A program made the translations under genes and the position numbers. From Orthonyx spaldingii (taxonomy: Eukaryota > Chordata > Aves > Passeriformes > Orthonychidae): a stretch of 64,000 nucleotides of DNA. The notes under the pieces were generated by a model that did no database searches, was not told where the DNA came from, and saw only the letters and a program-made list of their open reading frames with translations. Below, piece by piece: positions 50,377 to 63,790 of this stretch. The stretch lies in contig VZTJ01003580.1 in the NCBI GenBank assembly GCA_013397795.1, positions 186,001 through 250,000 of the forward strand, given 5' to 3'. The stretch's first letter is position 1. Every line of letters begins with the position of its first letter.

Positions 50377-51884
50377 CCCCTCTTCTTAGTTTCTACAGGC
50401 AGCATTATTTTAGAATATATTTTTAAGCTAATGGAAAGGTTTTTTAAAAATCTGTTGGGACTTGCAGACTTTAAAGAGTGATTTCAAAGAAAGTAATTGG
50501 CTTTACCTTCATTCAGACGCTGAAGCTCAATTTTCGGTGCAGGAGAGCATTAAAAACAGCAAAGAAAAATGGCCTAGGTGCATATAGTTGTAATACATGC
50601 TGCATTTGTAGCATCCCCAACAGGATACAAAAACAATATAGCCGAGGCACTTTGCTAGCATGAAAGAGCATCATTCCTTTGGTATTGGTTTATAGCACAT
50701 GGAGTCATCTCTCACTTGCAGGAAAAGTCACTGAAATAATTTATGTCACTATTAAACAGCTTCACTGCTGATCCATTGCAGCCTCAGCACATTAACTATA
50801 TTTACCATCTAAGATACAGAAAGGAATCTGTCCTATCTGACGAGGAAGCAATAAAGTTTTAGTGAAATGGACGTAAATCAAAGTTTAAGTTTGCCTAGTG
50901 AAAATACATAAAGCTATGTTTCACATCATGTTTTATGCATAGCAGTATTCTGCATATATGAATAAAACCTGCATTTGTTGGTAAATACTGCTTCCATATT
51001 GTTGATTGTTTTGGTCTGTAAATTAAACCTGTGTACATGCAATGATCTGAAGAAAAATGCATTTTTTGGCCCATAAGTGTTTGTAAAAAAGATGCATTGA
51101 ATGGTAGGAGGAGAGGAAACAGCCTAAATATGTAAAGCATTCACTTCCTGGAATCTTCTTGGTTTCAAGTGCACAGTTTGCTGCATATACCTGAATTTCT
51201 ACTTTTCTTTTTGGAGCTTGTGGTTTTGCATTGAGCTGTCACTTTATTAAAGTCTTGCAGAGTGTGTCTGTACGTGTCAGACTGGCCACAGGATGGGGTT
51301 TATTCCTGAAAGTGCTTTCCTGGGAGATGTTTTGGCCACCAAGAACCTTTGTATGTATAAGGTAATGACACTTTACTTGGTCACAGGGAAACATAATCCA
51401 GGCTTCTTCTGCCCTTGCTTTGCTAATCCTGAAATTCTCATTCACAGACTGCCTCTGCCCAGACATTTACTGAAATTCTGGGATAAGAGCGGCTGGATGG
51501 CTGCTGCTGTTGTGAGTCAGGCCCAATGTTTGAATGTGGCTCCTTTCTGCAATGGCAAAGAGCAGCAGGCTTTGGGAGGAGTGGGATCAGGCACTGGGTG
51601 TGCTCCAGGGTGGAGTGACAGTGTAGAAGATGGATTGCAAAGCTGATGAGAGTGGAGTGCGGGGCGAGGCCATGGAGCTGGAAGGGAGCGCTGTAGGGAA
51701 GGCAGCAATAACAGGTGTCTAAGGTCAAGGAAATTATCTCTTTTCTCCATGCAATGATTTTGTAGTGTGTCTGCCAATTTGAACCACACAATCTGATGAC
51801 TGCTGGCTCTCTGAGGCATCAGGTGAGGCATTGCCATCGCTGTTTTAAATGTGGTGATGTGCTGGGTGTTCTTCCTCCCCACAG
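50377..51884. other. Non-coding sequence
   Basis: Unique AT-rich sequence at 50400-51200, then slightly GC-richer DNA with overlapping frames on both strands at 51293-51903 that show no features. No gene supported. Confidence 0.4.
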
Positions 51885-52001
51885 TGAGCGAAGAAAGGGC
51901 CAACCAGTGCCTAGAAAGAAAATTCTGTTGCAGTCAAAGGGCTTTGTGTGATCTCTTGAAGAAGAAAGACTATTTCTATGTGCTGGTCCTCACCTATCAA
52001 G
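51885..52001 (+). other. Candidate coding exon, unknown cysteine-rich protein
   Basis: A near-ideal acceptor (GTGTTCTTCCTCCCCACAG) precedes 117 bases and a CAAG then GTTAGA donor. One frame is open: two bases, 38 codons, one base, so phase 1 at both ends. The peptide starts SEERANQCLERKFCCSQRAL and goes on through CDLLKKKDYFYVLVLTYQ. Four cysteines, a CC pair and an aromatic/hydrophobic end give it a protein-like look; another frame is closed by an internal TGA. Phase 1-1 exons are common in secreted and membrane proteins. Its phases match 6361-6501 and 18548-18619. No family is recognised. Confidence 0.28.
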
Positions 52002-53741
52002 GTTAGAAATGGGGAGGAATAGGATGCCTAATTTTGACACTATGTGATATTTCAATATCATCTCAGTATCATGGTTACTTTAATAGATCCATTTTCTGTA
52101 TATCTTGAAGGCTTAAAAAGTTTCCCTGAGACATATCAGTGAGATGGGAGCTATGCTGAAGGAGTCAGGTACCAGCAGTCCCAGAAAAAGGATGTTCAGA
52201 ATCCATCAGAGTCTGTAGCCATCAACTTTTATTTGGACAAAGTTACCATGCCCGGCAGGCTGTCTCGGGGTGTCCAATTGTCTGCTTTAAAAAACACATC
52301 TTTAGGCTTCCAGAAAAGTAAGGTCATTGCTTGGATGAGTAATCTGACACTCGGAAAGAGATGCAGTGGGATAGGTCTACTGCTCTCCAAACAGTGTGCA
52401 GAAAAATAATAGTAAAACCAAAAGATAACACATAAGCAATAAAAATAGCAGGTATCTCTTCCTAGGCACATCAATCCCGGCATCATCAGCCCAGCCACGA
52501 GTTAGATGGTGAAGGAAAAACAGAGACAAAATGTGTCTCATTCCAGCACTGAAGATTACATGCCATCAAAAAGATAAAATTACCTGAGACCCTTGCAGAT
52601 CACCTAAAAGTTGGGGTTGTGTATATGCAGCACATTGGAAAACTGGCCCAATTTATCATCTTTGCAAGAAAGCAAATACTTGGCAGGTTTTGTATTTTAA
52701 ACAGCACTCAAAGTGCATGAAAATAAATAAATAAGGTAACCTTAAAGTCTAAGCCCAGGAATGAAAATCTGAGCGGACTTCAGCCTTCATCATCAGCTTA
52801 GCTCTCTGGGTGTGACAGGCAATTTTCCTTTTTAATTTTCTCCAGCAGTAAGGAAGCTAATGGTACATCTTAAAAGATATGACCTTATCCTTGTAAAGCT
52901 ACCTGAAGCTTGGCAGAAAATAGGATGGCCTCACGGTCTGAGAAAGGCTGGCTTGAAGGGAAAAAGTCCCTTCTTCTTGCATCAATGGGCTGAAGAATGG
53001 GAGGGAATATTTTACTCTTGTACACCATTGTTATTCTGCTCCACATATGATCCCTGTGGTGATTTTTAGAGGTACCATTTCATACGTTTTTGTATTATGG
53101 ATGTTGCACATAGATAGATGTGACTCTGTTTGGCCAGAATAAATATTGTTAGGGCCAAATTTCTCAAAAGCATACCTAGGTGCAGACAGGTCCTCCTCAC
53201 AGTCCTCTTGCAGTCAACAGCCTGCTGTGCATTCATAAAGCTGTGGGTTTGCTGGTCTTTAACATGGCAAGGGGTTTGAAAAAATAAAAAGTATAAATTG
53301 CAGCCAGAGCTATTTCAGTGAGCAATCTGTCAAAATATCATTGGTGCTCTGAATCTGTCATAACTGTGGTGAGAGAAAGGAGTGAATTCTGCTGTGTTTG
53401 TTTCTGTAGGGTTGCTGGTCTGGATATACCCACACTTAAGTGATACATACAACTATATTAATTTTATACACACACATAAACACCCTTCTCTATCACGTTC
53501 TGTGGTTTTTAGCAGAGCCAGGCATTTCCCCACTAGTTTTTGGCAGTAGTTACTCCATTATCTTACTATTTCATCTGCTGTCAGAAAATGAAATGTTTAA
53601 ACACCATGAAATTCCTTTTTTAAGATGTCATCCAGGACAGAGCCCACATCACAGGGCTGTAGTTAGAGGATGAGTGTATTTTCCTTTCACTGCTCAGCTC
53701 TGCTGCGGTCCTGCTTTTCATTTGTTGTATATTTTCATTAG
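52002..53741. other. Non-coding sequence
   Basis: Unique sequence with short plus frames at 52860-53069 and 53440-53673 lacking features. No named repeat. Confidence 0.4.
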
Positions 53742-53895
53742 AAATGCAATGTTGCATCCTCTCACGATTCATGGAATTAATGAACTCCGAGACCCTGGTC
53801 TGTTCAAAGAGTACAATCTGGTACTTTGCAAATATTTTGAATGGATTTCCAGTCTTGGAACCAAAAGCTGCGATTCCATGCAAATCCAGCCATAG
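53742..53895 (+). other. Possible terminal exon
   Basis: After an acceptor (GTTGTATATTTTCATTAG), one frame runs 50 codons to a TAG at 53893-53895 and reads NAMLHPLTIHGINELRDPGL in its first part. A second frame from the same acceptor stays open much longer, to 54124, and would be the one in phase with the segment at 51885-52001. Two competing frames weaken both. No family is recognised. Confidence 0.12.
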
Positions 53896-56800
53896 ATGGC
53901 AAGCGGGACAAGGGAGAGCAGGAGGCAGAGCCCTGCCATTCTGGCACCAACCAGCCTCCAGGTCCCTGGTGGGAAGAACTGTGTGGTTTCAACCTTCTGC
54001 CAAACGACTCGTCCAAATCCCCATTCTCTGTGTGGTTCAGCAGAAAACTAAACCTGAACATCCCAAATGCCAGAATAATGATCTAATCACTGGACCATGT
54101 GTCCTCTATTTAACTTGGCTTTAGAATTTGCACTCTGCTGACTCGAATAGGACAGTTCACACATCCAAGTGCTGTTATTGCAGGTGCCTAAAGACTTGAG
54201 CACACATTGATGCGTCGCTTTAAACTCATTGCACATTTCAAAGGTTTGCTTTGTGATCAAAGGGGCTGGAGACTTCTTTCTAAATGAAAGCAGACATTTT
54301 GGGACTATTTTGTCACTATAGCCACCACAGAGAAGAAAAGGCTTGGAGGGAGGAGGGGGACGGCAATCAGGCCAAAGCAGGCTTCTTTTTTCTGGTCTGA
54401 CTTTGCAAGACTAAGACTTGGTTGGAAAGAGGAATATCTTCCCATTCGCTAGGTGTGTTTAATCAGGAAGATTTTGAAATACAACTGGAACTGGAACGGA
54501 ACTGAGAGCACTTCTAACGGATCTAAAGAATGTTTTTCCATAAGAGAACTTAGTTTTGGGCTACCAAGAAGGTTCTCTGTCTGGCCCTGAGCATTTGTGG
54601 AACAGTGACCCAGTTTCAGGAGCAGGGACGCAGCACGGCCACACCTGGGAGCTGTAGCTTGCATTTAGGGGGAGTTTGGAGCCTCCTCACCTGTCCTGTC
54701 GGGGTAAGAGCTACCAGTTTGTGCATTTTCTTCATCCAAGGGCAAAATTTACCCAGTTTGGCTGGACTGACTCTATGTCTGTGATCCTTTCCACTTTGCT
54801 GTGGACCTCCTGGGACTCAGGTGGCCCTCTGGCAAACTATGGCCCATTGCTCTGTATTTCAAGAACTCTCACGGATCTGGCAACTGCTTTTCATGGCTGG
54901 TATCAAGATGATCTGTAGAGATAGCAGGCAGAGAGAAAGAGAAGATTCAGATGCTGTCAGGAGTTGTCAGGGTGTTTGTTTATTTGCTTTAATAGTTGCA
55001 ACGGATGTTCTGGGTCATTGGTTGCAATTCAGGCAGATTCAAGCTAAGGTCACTTAGCCCAGCTGGAGAGAGCAGCTCAAGCTGTTTGCCTCCACATGTG
55101 GCTGGTACAGATGCAGATGTTATTTTGGACAACTTTAATGTCAGTTCTGCCTCCTCTGAAGCTTTGTAGTTTTAAGTGTCTGAAGTGAGTGTGTGTCCTG
55201 GTGCAGACCCTGGAAATTTATGGCAGCTGAGGGTCATGGTTTGAAGCACAACTCTGTATTCTCTTCAGAAACACAAGGAAGAGATCTCCTGGAGATACTG
55301 TTTTATCAGAAAATAATAATTGACTGGACCTATCAACACTCGTTTGCTCTCTGGCTGCTAACCCTGACTGTTTACTGATAATGTAGCATGTTAAAGCTGA
55401 TTTCTGACTTGAGTGATGCATTGATAGGGATATCCCAGGGGCTTTGAAGTCTAGAAGAGTGATGATTTATAGAGGTTGTGCCTTTAGAAAGGAAGGAACT
55501 ATGTTGCAACAACAGAAGCTCTCAGAATGCAGGGTCAGTGGTGGCCACTCATTCCCCAGAGTCCCATTATTTGTGCCCTCATCCAATAGCTGAGGCCAAA
55601 TGCTTTCAGATGTTTTATACCCCAGAACATGCCAGCTATTTTAGGAGCAAAAGCAAGTTTGGATGAATTTCTGGATTTGTATTTGCAATGCTTCTGCTAT
55701 GAGAATCCTTCACCTCAGGTTACCTTTTGCAAGTGATCTGTGAAAAATTTGAATATCTAAGGACTATTGTAAAGAGCACTGTGTAATGCTTATGAGCTTA
55801 ATCTTTAGTATAATCCCCAAACTTAGTGTATCCTGGCAAGTTCCCTTGAATAAGTGTACTTTGCAGCTAGATCCAGCAAAAAGAATAAACTCCATGAGTT
55901 AAGCAGAATGACCAATATTCATTTTAAAATTAATTCTTGCTTATGTGGCTCCAGTCTTGCATGGCTGGGGTTGCCTCTGCATTGAGTATTGAAAAAAATA
56001 AATGTTTTAAATCCCTGAGAATCCCTAATGATGTTTCTGAAAATTAAAGGCTTAGTTTTTTTCCTCTTTCTCCTCTATTTTCTGCCACCTTTTCTCACAT
56101 CAGTCTTAGTGGACTTGTCAGAACCCAAGACAGAAGAAGTCAGCCAGTACAAGTGGGAAAGCGGGGCATGATCTCAAGGAATGTCTTTAAGACTTGGTAG
56201 ATGTTTAGTTGGAATGCTTTACAGGTGATTTTATGTGAGTATGGGTTGGTGCTTGTCATTTCTGATCTCTGAACAAGAATACTTGCCATGAACATGTCAA
56301 TCACTTGGAATAAGAAGTCGCAAAAGGGCTTGATCTTCCTTTGAAATACCAGTTCAAAGCCTTATTGTTCCCCAGATTATCCTCAAGATGCAAAAACATG
56401 GTAGAAGTCGCATTCCTGTTTAGTGATAGCTAAAACGGAAATATCATTTTCCTTTTCTTCAAGCTTTGGGGTAGATTTCTGGATGTGTTGCCTGATTTCT
56501 TAATGCATTTCCAAATTTCACAAAATCCTACACACAGTTCCAGTTCTTAACCATCTTCACTCCGTGCTTGCTCCAGATCAAGACACCAATTCCATGAGTA
56601 CAAAATTGCCTCCTGAAACACAAAGATCGGAAGAGGGTCCTAGGAGGTGGTGGTTACAGAGCCTTTTGAAGGGAAGGGGGAACACACCCTCAGCACGGGG
56701 CTGGGAGTCCTTTGCCTTGGCACTGTCAGCACCGGAGCTCTGGGGATGTTGTTCTTAGCAAGGACAGTTTGACAAACAAACACCACAACTGACAGGGCAG

Positions 56801-57059
56801 AGCAGCTGAACAAACAGACAAGGGTATAATTTATCCCTTCCCCTGCTTTTCAGTGTCTATTTAATGCATTAGCTGATATGATCCTCACTGTGGGATGTCA
56901 GTTGTGACGGGAGCTGCTTCATGTGTTGTTTTTGGCCTGGGTTTAATTTAGAACAAAGGAAGACAGGGCAAGAGGTGGAAGGGTTGGCACAAGAGAGGAA
57001 AATGGGAGGGGAGAGACGAGAGAAAGGGCACTGTCACCAGTGACTGTGGGACAGAGAAG

Positions 57060-57600
57060 TCCCTAATAATCTTGTCTAGACTTTAATTACTTGTGCCTTG
57101 GCTACCACAGATAATTTTCTCTGACCTTGACAATTGTAGCCGTGCCAAAAGCCAACTTTTTTCCCATCCCCTTGGTCACAATGGGTCACCTCACTGCGAA
57201 GTGACAGATCATCCCACGGCACGGGCCGGGCTTTGTTGCATTTACAAACACGAGGCCTTCTCTCAAACTGCTTCCCAGTCCGAAGCCACATCTTGGAAAG
57301 GTCTTTGTTGCCATCCCTCACCTTGCTCCTTATAATTCATGCTGGCCACAGACAACATGTGAGGCTCCTTGTGTGTGGAGACCAGGGCCTGTCATCCCCA
57401 TGGAGCCTGGCTCCTTGTATTCCTTTTCTGGCTTCCTCCATGTTAGGTCCTCTTTGATTTCTGGGCTGAATCCATCATTTTATTATTTGTTTACAAGGGG
57501 TTTAGCTGAATGTGATTATCTCCCAGGACAAGGGCTTTTGCACACCGTGCTGATAAGAATGGCAAAAATAGATGAAAAAGTAAATTGACGAGCAGCTTTT
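57060..57600. promoter_or_regulatory. Possible conserved non-coding element
   Basis: Two non-repetitive blocks: 57060-57130, with TTTAATTACTTG, and 57460-57600, with a forkhead-type TGTTTAC at 57488-57494. Both have the mixed-motif look of developmental enhancers and no convincing coding frame. Conservation is inferred only. Confidence 0.15.
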
Positions 57601-60469
57601 CCTTGTGTTTCAGTTGTGTTTTTTGACATCTCTGATACCAATAACTCCCACTTTTCCCTCACAGTTAGGTGATGACCTCCAGGGTTGTCAATACTGAATG
57701 CTTTTTGGTTTCATTTGGCAGAAGGCGCTGCTGAACCTGGCTGCTGTTACCACCACTATTTCCATGTGAGTGCTTCTGCAGTAACTGTGATTCACAGTCA
57801 CACAGTAGGACACTGGAGAGCTGGAAAACTACTACCTATGAGGAAAATTAGGAGAAAAATTTCTGCCTTAAAATGAGTTTATCTGATTCCTGTCTTCCTC
57901 AGATATACAGATTGAGGCTTAACTATATAGAGGAGTTTTTTTATTGTTTCTGTCAAGGAGGATGAAGTAAGGTTTCTGATTGAATAAATGATGTGTGTGA
58001 GGCATGGCTGATGACTAGCAATCATTGATTTGCCCAGCTCTAGTTTTCAAACACTGCAATTGTTTTCCTATTTTGTGTCCACTGTCTCTGAAACTATATT
58101 ATGTGTAAGTACTCTGAATATTTTATATTGCCATGCTTCTTTTTCCCCAGGTTCCTGCCTCTCTTCTTTTATCAGCATTGTAATGGCCTGGGCTTTGAAT
58201 TGTTTTATCACTCTAAAAGAAATTGACTGAATAAATAATGTTGCTTTTTTGTTGATTGCCTTGTTGTCACTTAAATACTATTCCAATATAATGGGTAAGT
58301 TATTACTTCTAAGACAGATTTTCTACTACATTTTTTTTTCCTCTGGCTTTGATAAGAAGGAAGTTATCTCAGTAAAAATTGTATTTCTTAGGAAGGAAGC
58401 AGATACTGTACATTTGAACCTCATGAGAAGAGTTGATTTTCAGTTTAGGGTAATACAGTTTTTAATTAACTGAAGAGGAGACTTTCAAAGGTAAAAGTGC
58501 AAGTGAGGTTCGTGATATTCCCTGTGGTTTTTCTTTTCTTCTCTTCTCTCATTGTATGACTTTGCAACTTTTTTGACTAGTGGCCCAACAAATAAATACT
58601 CTTTCATCTCTATTGCTCTAATTGCCTACAAGAGGAGGAATCCAGAGCATCCAAGCAGCAGTGGAGCAAGCCAGCAACCCTATTCTCATTAGAGGTGTCT
58701 CGCCACACACGCTTTGCCTGTCTGTGAAAGCAGTGTAGTTACTCTGAATTTACTGTGAGGAATTTGCCACAACGAGCTGAGACAGAATGCAGGTCTCTAT
58801 TAGATGTGTAAATAATTGCACATTTGTCACACGTGGAAAGGTGGCTTGATGTATGTGTAAAGATAACTGTTTCTTGATGAGCTCAAGTCCTTGAGTTTTA
58901 GTGCTTTAAGAGATTTATGGATAGTTGGCTGAGACAGCACAATGCTTGGAACAATGCATTTTTAGAACCTATGCATGCAGGTAATAGGCCTGATATTTAC
59001 ATCTAAGGAATACCCCAAACTAATGCTGTAATCAATAACAAATCTGAATGGTCAGCGTCTCTGAAAGGTAATGCCCACAAAGAGAAGCAAGTGGTTTTCC
59101 TTTTGTAAAAGAAGAAATCGAGAAGCAATCCTCAAGAAATAAAATAGAGAAAAGGAAAAAATAAACAAACCAAAGAAGCCCTCAACTCTCCTCTGCTTTT
59201 CAGAAAATAAGGGTTGTGTACCTTTTTTACCATTTATAGCTCTTCTAAGTGCGAAGCACCAGCTATGGAGAGGAAAACTCCCAATCAAAGGTGTCATATG
59301 TGAGAGAAAAGGAGCTGCTTGTTTTCAGGCTGAAGAGGTTAAGTGACAGTTTGAAAACAGCTGAGAATCATTCTGAAAAAATCGGTGTGGTGTACTTATT
59401 TGTAAAGGAAAGGAGTAAGAGCAGAGGTGCTGATTGCTGTTTCTCTTCAAGAAAGAGCTTTGGTGGAGTTTGTCTAGCCCGTTGTCAAAAATAAGTAATA
59501 TTGTGTGGCATTAAAAAAAACCCAAAAAACCCCTCTAAAGCCCCCCAAATGTTCTCTGCTTTGTGGCTGCCTATATCACATTGCCCTGCAGCAGAAGCAG
59601 AGTGAAATCAAAGGCAGCTGCAGCGAGATTTTCACAGGGAGTGAGGCAATGGTAAAAAGGTGCATCAATAGGGAAGTACCTCCTGCCTGGGTCCAAACAG
59701 CCTGAACCAACTGCAGCCTCTCCAAATCGATATCCAGGTTGATAAGGGATATAAAACTTTTAGTGTTGGCCTAAGGAAATAGTAGGAGCTATCAGGGTCC
59801 GTCTGAGAGGCAGGTGAGCAAGAACACGAGCACGGGAACGGAGCTGTGCTTGTCTGATGAGGAAAGGTGGTTACCCAGGATGAGGGGCCTCCCATGGGCA
59901 CATGGAAATGTCCCAAGTGGATGCAAGGACTGGCTCTGTGAGCTCTGCTCCACAGGTGACATCCCTTTGGGCAGCTGGTGGCACTGGGAATCCCAGGTGA
60001 CTCTCTGAGAAACTGGAATTGCTGCCCTGTTCAGGACCCAGGATGCCAGAGAGTTGTTCGAGATGACCACAAGGTTCCTCATCCTTTCTAAAGCACATTG
60101 AGAGCATCCTGCAAACCCCTGTTTTATGACTGACTGGAAAACAGAATTTAATTTACCATGTGGAAAGCAGGATTGTATTATTGGGATAGGGTAACATAGA
60201 TGAAGAACAGTTCTGTGAGGCATGAATGTAGAATTATATAAAAATAAGGTTTAAGGGAAAAAAGGAAGCAGATATTAGATGGATTGCAGTTTTCTTTCTA
60301 GTATAAAAATTATTATGTACTCCCTGCTGGGAGGGACTTTATTAGTCTGTTTAAACTGAAGCTTTGCAAATTTATCATGGAGGCAACTTCTTGGAATGCA
60401 GCAGAGAACTGCTGGGGCTTGCATGAGTCTTTGTGTCTTTTGCTTGATTTTGAAAAGCTATCAAAAAGC

Positions 60470-60790
60470 AAGCAGTCATTATAATTTATAGGTAACAGTG
60501 TACAGAAAAGCCCATTTGTTGCTACTCCACACAGTTAGGTAATAATTGTCAGCCACACTTTTTTTCTCCAAAATATGAGTCTGTCTGTCTAACCACAGTG
60601 TGGCACTAATGGTATAAATGCAGCAGAACACAGATGGAAATTAAACAGCAGCTGGGTAATCATCTCCATAAATGTAATATTAAAAATATCACAATCCTTT
60701 AATTTTTGTTCTGCATGTGTAAGGCAGAGCTGCATGACAAATAGCTATCATAACTTTACTGAGAGAAATGCAGCTTGTGACCGGTTTAAA
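60470..60790. promoter_or_regulatory. Possible conserved non-coding element
   Basis: Unique sequence with CAGCAGCTGG (E-box CAGCTG), several AATTTA/TAATTT cores and no open frame of note. It reads like an enhancer by texture. Untested. Confidence 0.15.
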
Positions 60791-63599
60791 ACAAATTACT
60801 CTTTCGCCCTGCTGTCCTCATTTGGGCTTTTGAGTACCAGTATTAACAATCTGGTAAGCACCAGATCGGGGTCATGAGCACTCATTAGCCCCTCAGAGAA
60901 AGGTCACCTCTGGTTTGTTGAATATTGATTAGGAGGCACCAGAACACACCAGTCTGGAGCCACCAGGGAGGATACTGAACATATGAAACATTTCCTCTGC
61001 ATTTCATGAAGCTCTGGATCAAATCTGCTGTGGCCACTTTCATTTTCACTTTTACTGACCACTTTCTTTATCCTTCCTCTATTGTACAGGCCTGGGCACT
61101 GCAGAAAGCTGATTGAACAATAAACAAAAGTATTGCTGTCACCCTGAGCCTCTTGTGGGATGGAGGAGCACTCTGACAACTTAACTCGGCTTTTCCATCC
61201 CTCATGGACGAGCCTACTTGCTTTCCTTCCTCTGATGCATTGCAAGTGTAATGTGTCTTGTCCTGCTGCCAATACCACCACAATAGATTGCAGTGCTTCT
61301 CTGAATAGAGATACTGGTGAGTCATTTTCATGTCTACTGAAATTAATTCATACATTTCCCCCCAGTTTGCATCAAAATCAGGTAACTTGACTGATTTAAA
61401 GTCCAAGCTCACAACTGGTAAATACAGAAAACCCTTCTAAAGACAGTTTCTTGAAATTGATAGCATAATGGTAAATACTGTTGAAGATGACCTTGAGGTA
61501 AGAACTTCCAAAGTTGATAATAGGATTTATGCTCTGGTGGCAGTAGTAGGTGTTTAAAAATTAAACAAGCAAAACATTGTTTCAGTATTAAAAAACCTCA
61601 TATGTTGTCTTAATATGTGCTATAATCCAAGCCTGACTGTGCATAATAAGCTTGTAATTCCATTGATCCATTGATGGGGAGATAACAAACCCCTGCAAAT
61701 GGCAAATGGATTGGGTGTGAGAAATGCGATATTGATGGACCTGCTCCAGCAGCACCACTGTGCTGTGGTCTCGCTGTGTCACTGCCCCGCCTGCGCCCAG
61801 CCCGCTGCCTGGAGATGCCCTGCCTGGCTCAGTGCCCTCAGCAGGCTGGAAAACAAACCAGTGAGGCTTTGCAGAGGATTGCACCAGCTCAGGCACTGCT
61901 TGGCCTGCCCCTGCCAGCCCTCACACCCCCTACGCTGTGCAGTGATTGTGAGCAGGCACGGCTGAATCAGGGGATCCCTGGTTATCACACAGGAGCCACG
62001 CCAGTTGCTTATGTTGCTGGTTTTGGAATGTGTTTCTCAGAGTAATTTTCCCCAATTTTCCCGATGCTCAAAATAAGAATGTTCAAGGGGTTGATATTTT
62101 ATGGTCATACACACACGAAGCCATAAGGGAGGCAACCTTTTAATGTAAAGTTAAGCATCACTGTTGAATAAATGTGGGATGTAGATATAAACATTAGAGG
62201 GGAATGTTACAGTTAAAAGAAAAGGAAGTGTTTAATCTTGTGAAATTAGTGGCAAAGGGAGGGCAAGCTGCTTTTCAACTCATCTCACTCCCACAAAAAC
62301 TGCATTTCTTAAGGCATGATCCTCTGCTGTTGAAGTCAACGACAAAAAAAAAGTCCTTACTTCTTTGATAAGTGAAGGTTGAAGGCTTAAAAGAGCTGTT
62401 AATATCATCTTGCCCATTAGTTGTTTTGGGAAATGAAACAAGCTCCTTTAGACCTCTCTTCCCATCTCTTACGACTCCAAAATCAGCAGAACAGATTACA
62501 GGCTAGAGATACCATCTCACTTCTCCTCTGCTGTCTAGGGAGTCCAGCATTGTCTTTGCCTTTGTGAAGCATATCCCTACAGAAAAGGGGAAAATCTATT
62601 TAATTTTGTTCTGCATTACGCACTCCAGAAAATGCAGCTTCATCTATACAATGGTCTGTGATGAGGCAGAGAGCAGGAGCTGCTCATCTAATAATCTCCT
62701 TGTTTCCATTTCACAATCTTGCCACACTTTCCTGAGGCAACACTCATCCAATCCATGCTAATTGCCTCTCTTAGCTCAATGTGGACTTCATAAAAAGTAA
62801 ATATCGGGTTCATGCAAAATAAGTTTTGCTTTGCTGAGCGTTGAAGTCTGCCCTTCTGATGCAGCCCCTTATTTTTATTCAGAGCAAGTAAGTGGATGAG
62901 GCTCATAACTTTTTGGGAACATTTGTACCATCCATATGGTTGTTTTTTCTCTGAAGAGGAATATGACTGGAGTTAAGGCATTTGCTGTTAAATAAATGTT
63001 TCTTGTTTTAATTTCTCATCACTCCCAAAGAGTTGGGATGGAAATCGTGGTGCTTTAATACAGATGGAGCTCTGAGGTAGATTGCTGTGGTGATGAGGAG
63101 ATATTATGGACTTCTTAAATGGTTTGTGGGTGTCTGGGGAGAGTGGAATACAATCTTGTCTTGAACATCAGACAAGGTGGTGATTCTGAGAGCTCTGCTT
63201 CCAGGGTCAGAGCTCAAAACACCAGCTGCCTTCTGCCCAGGTGCAGGGGCTGCTCACCCTGCAGTGCTCTGGTGACACACCGGTCACCTTTCAGCTCAGT
63301 CGTGGGGCCAGCAGGGCCACACGTGTGTTTAAGCAGCACCTTCTTGTTAGGCTGGTGCAAGAGCCCTGGTTCTTCCCAAAAACCCGATTTTAATTCAAAT
63401 GAGGGCTTCATTAACTGGGAAGAGTAGTTTATATATTCATTGGTGTCCCTAAGGACTTGGAGAGGAAAAAATGTGTGAAGGATTATCCCCAGGGCAGGAT
63501 GACCAGCTGAAGGGAGTGAGAGGAGGCACGGCTGAGATGCACCAGAGCTGCTGGAGGGGTCTCTTGGGTTCAGCTGGGTACTCTGCACCCAAGCCCAGG

Positions 63600-63790
63600 G
63601 CTGCTATTGGCCAAAGCACAGCAGTTTCTCATATTCTGGGCTGGGTGACCACTTTCCTTTGGAGAGCCCTCTCCTTGGGCTGGCAGACAGGGAGTTACCC
63701 CAAACTCCCCCCTGTTCTGCCCCTTGCAGAAGTCTCTGTTGAGGGGGCCACGTGCACACAAGTAAGAACTATAAATACACCGAGATGCAA
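63600..63790 (+). promoter_or_regulatory. Possible TATA promoter
   Basis: In order: an inverted CCAAT (CTATTGGCC near 63603), an E-box CACGTG at 63749-63754 and a good TATA box TATAAATA at 63770-63777. A transcript would start near 63800 and run off the window, so its gene cannot be seen. Chance co-occurrence is possible. Confidence 0.15.

Noticed and set aside
60904..61412. Minus frames of 125 and 114 residues
   Set aside because: Overlapping frames, no recognisable motif, no convincing splice sites.
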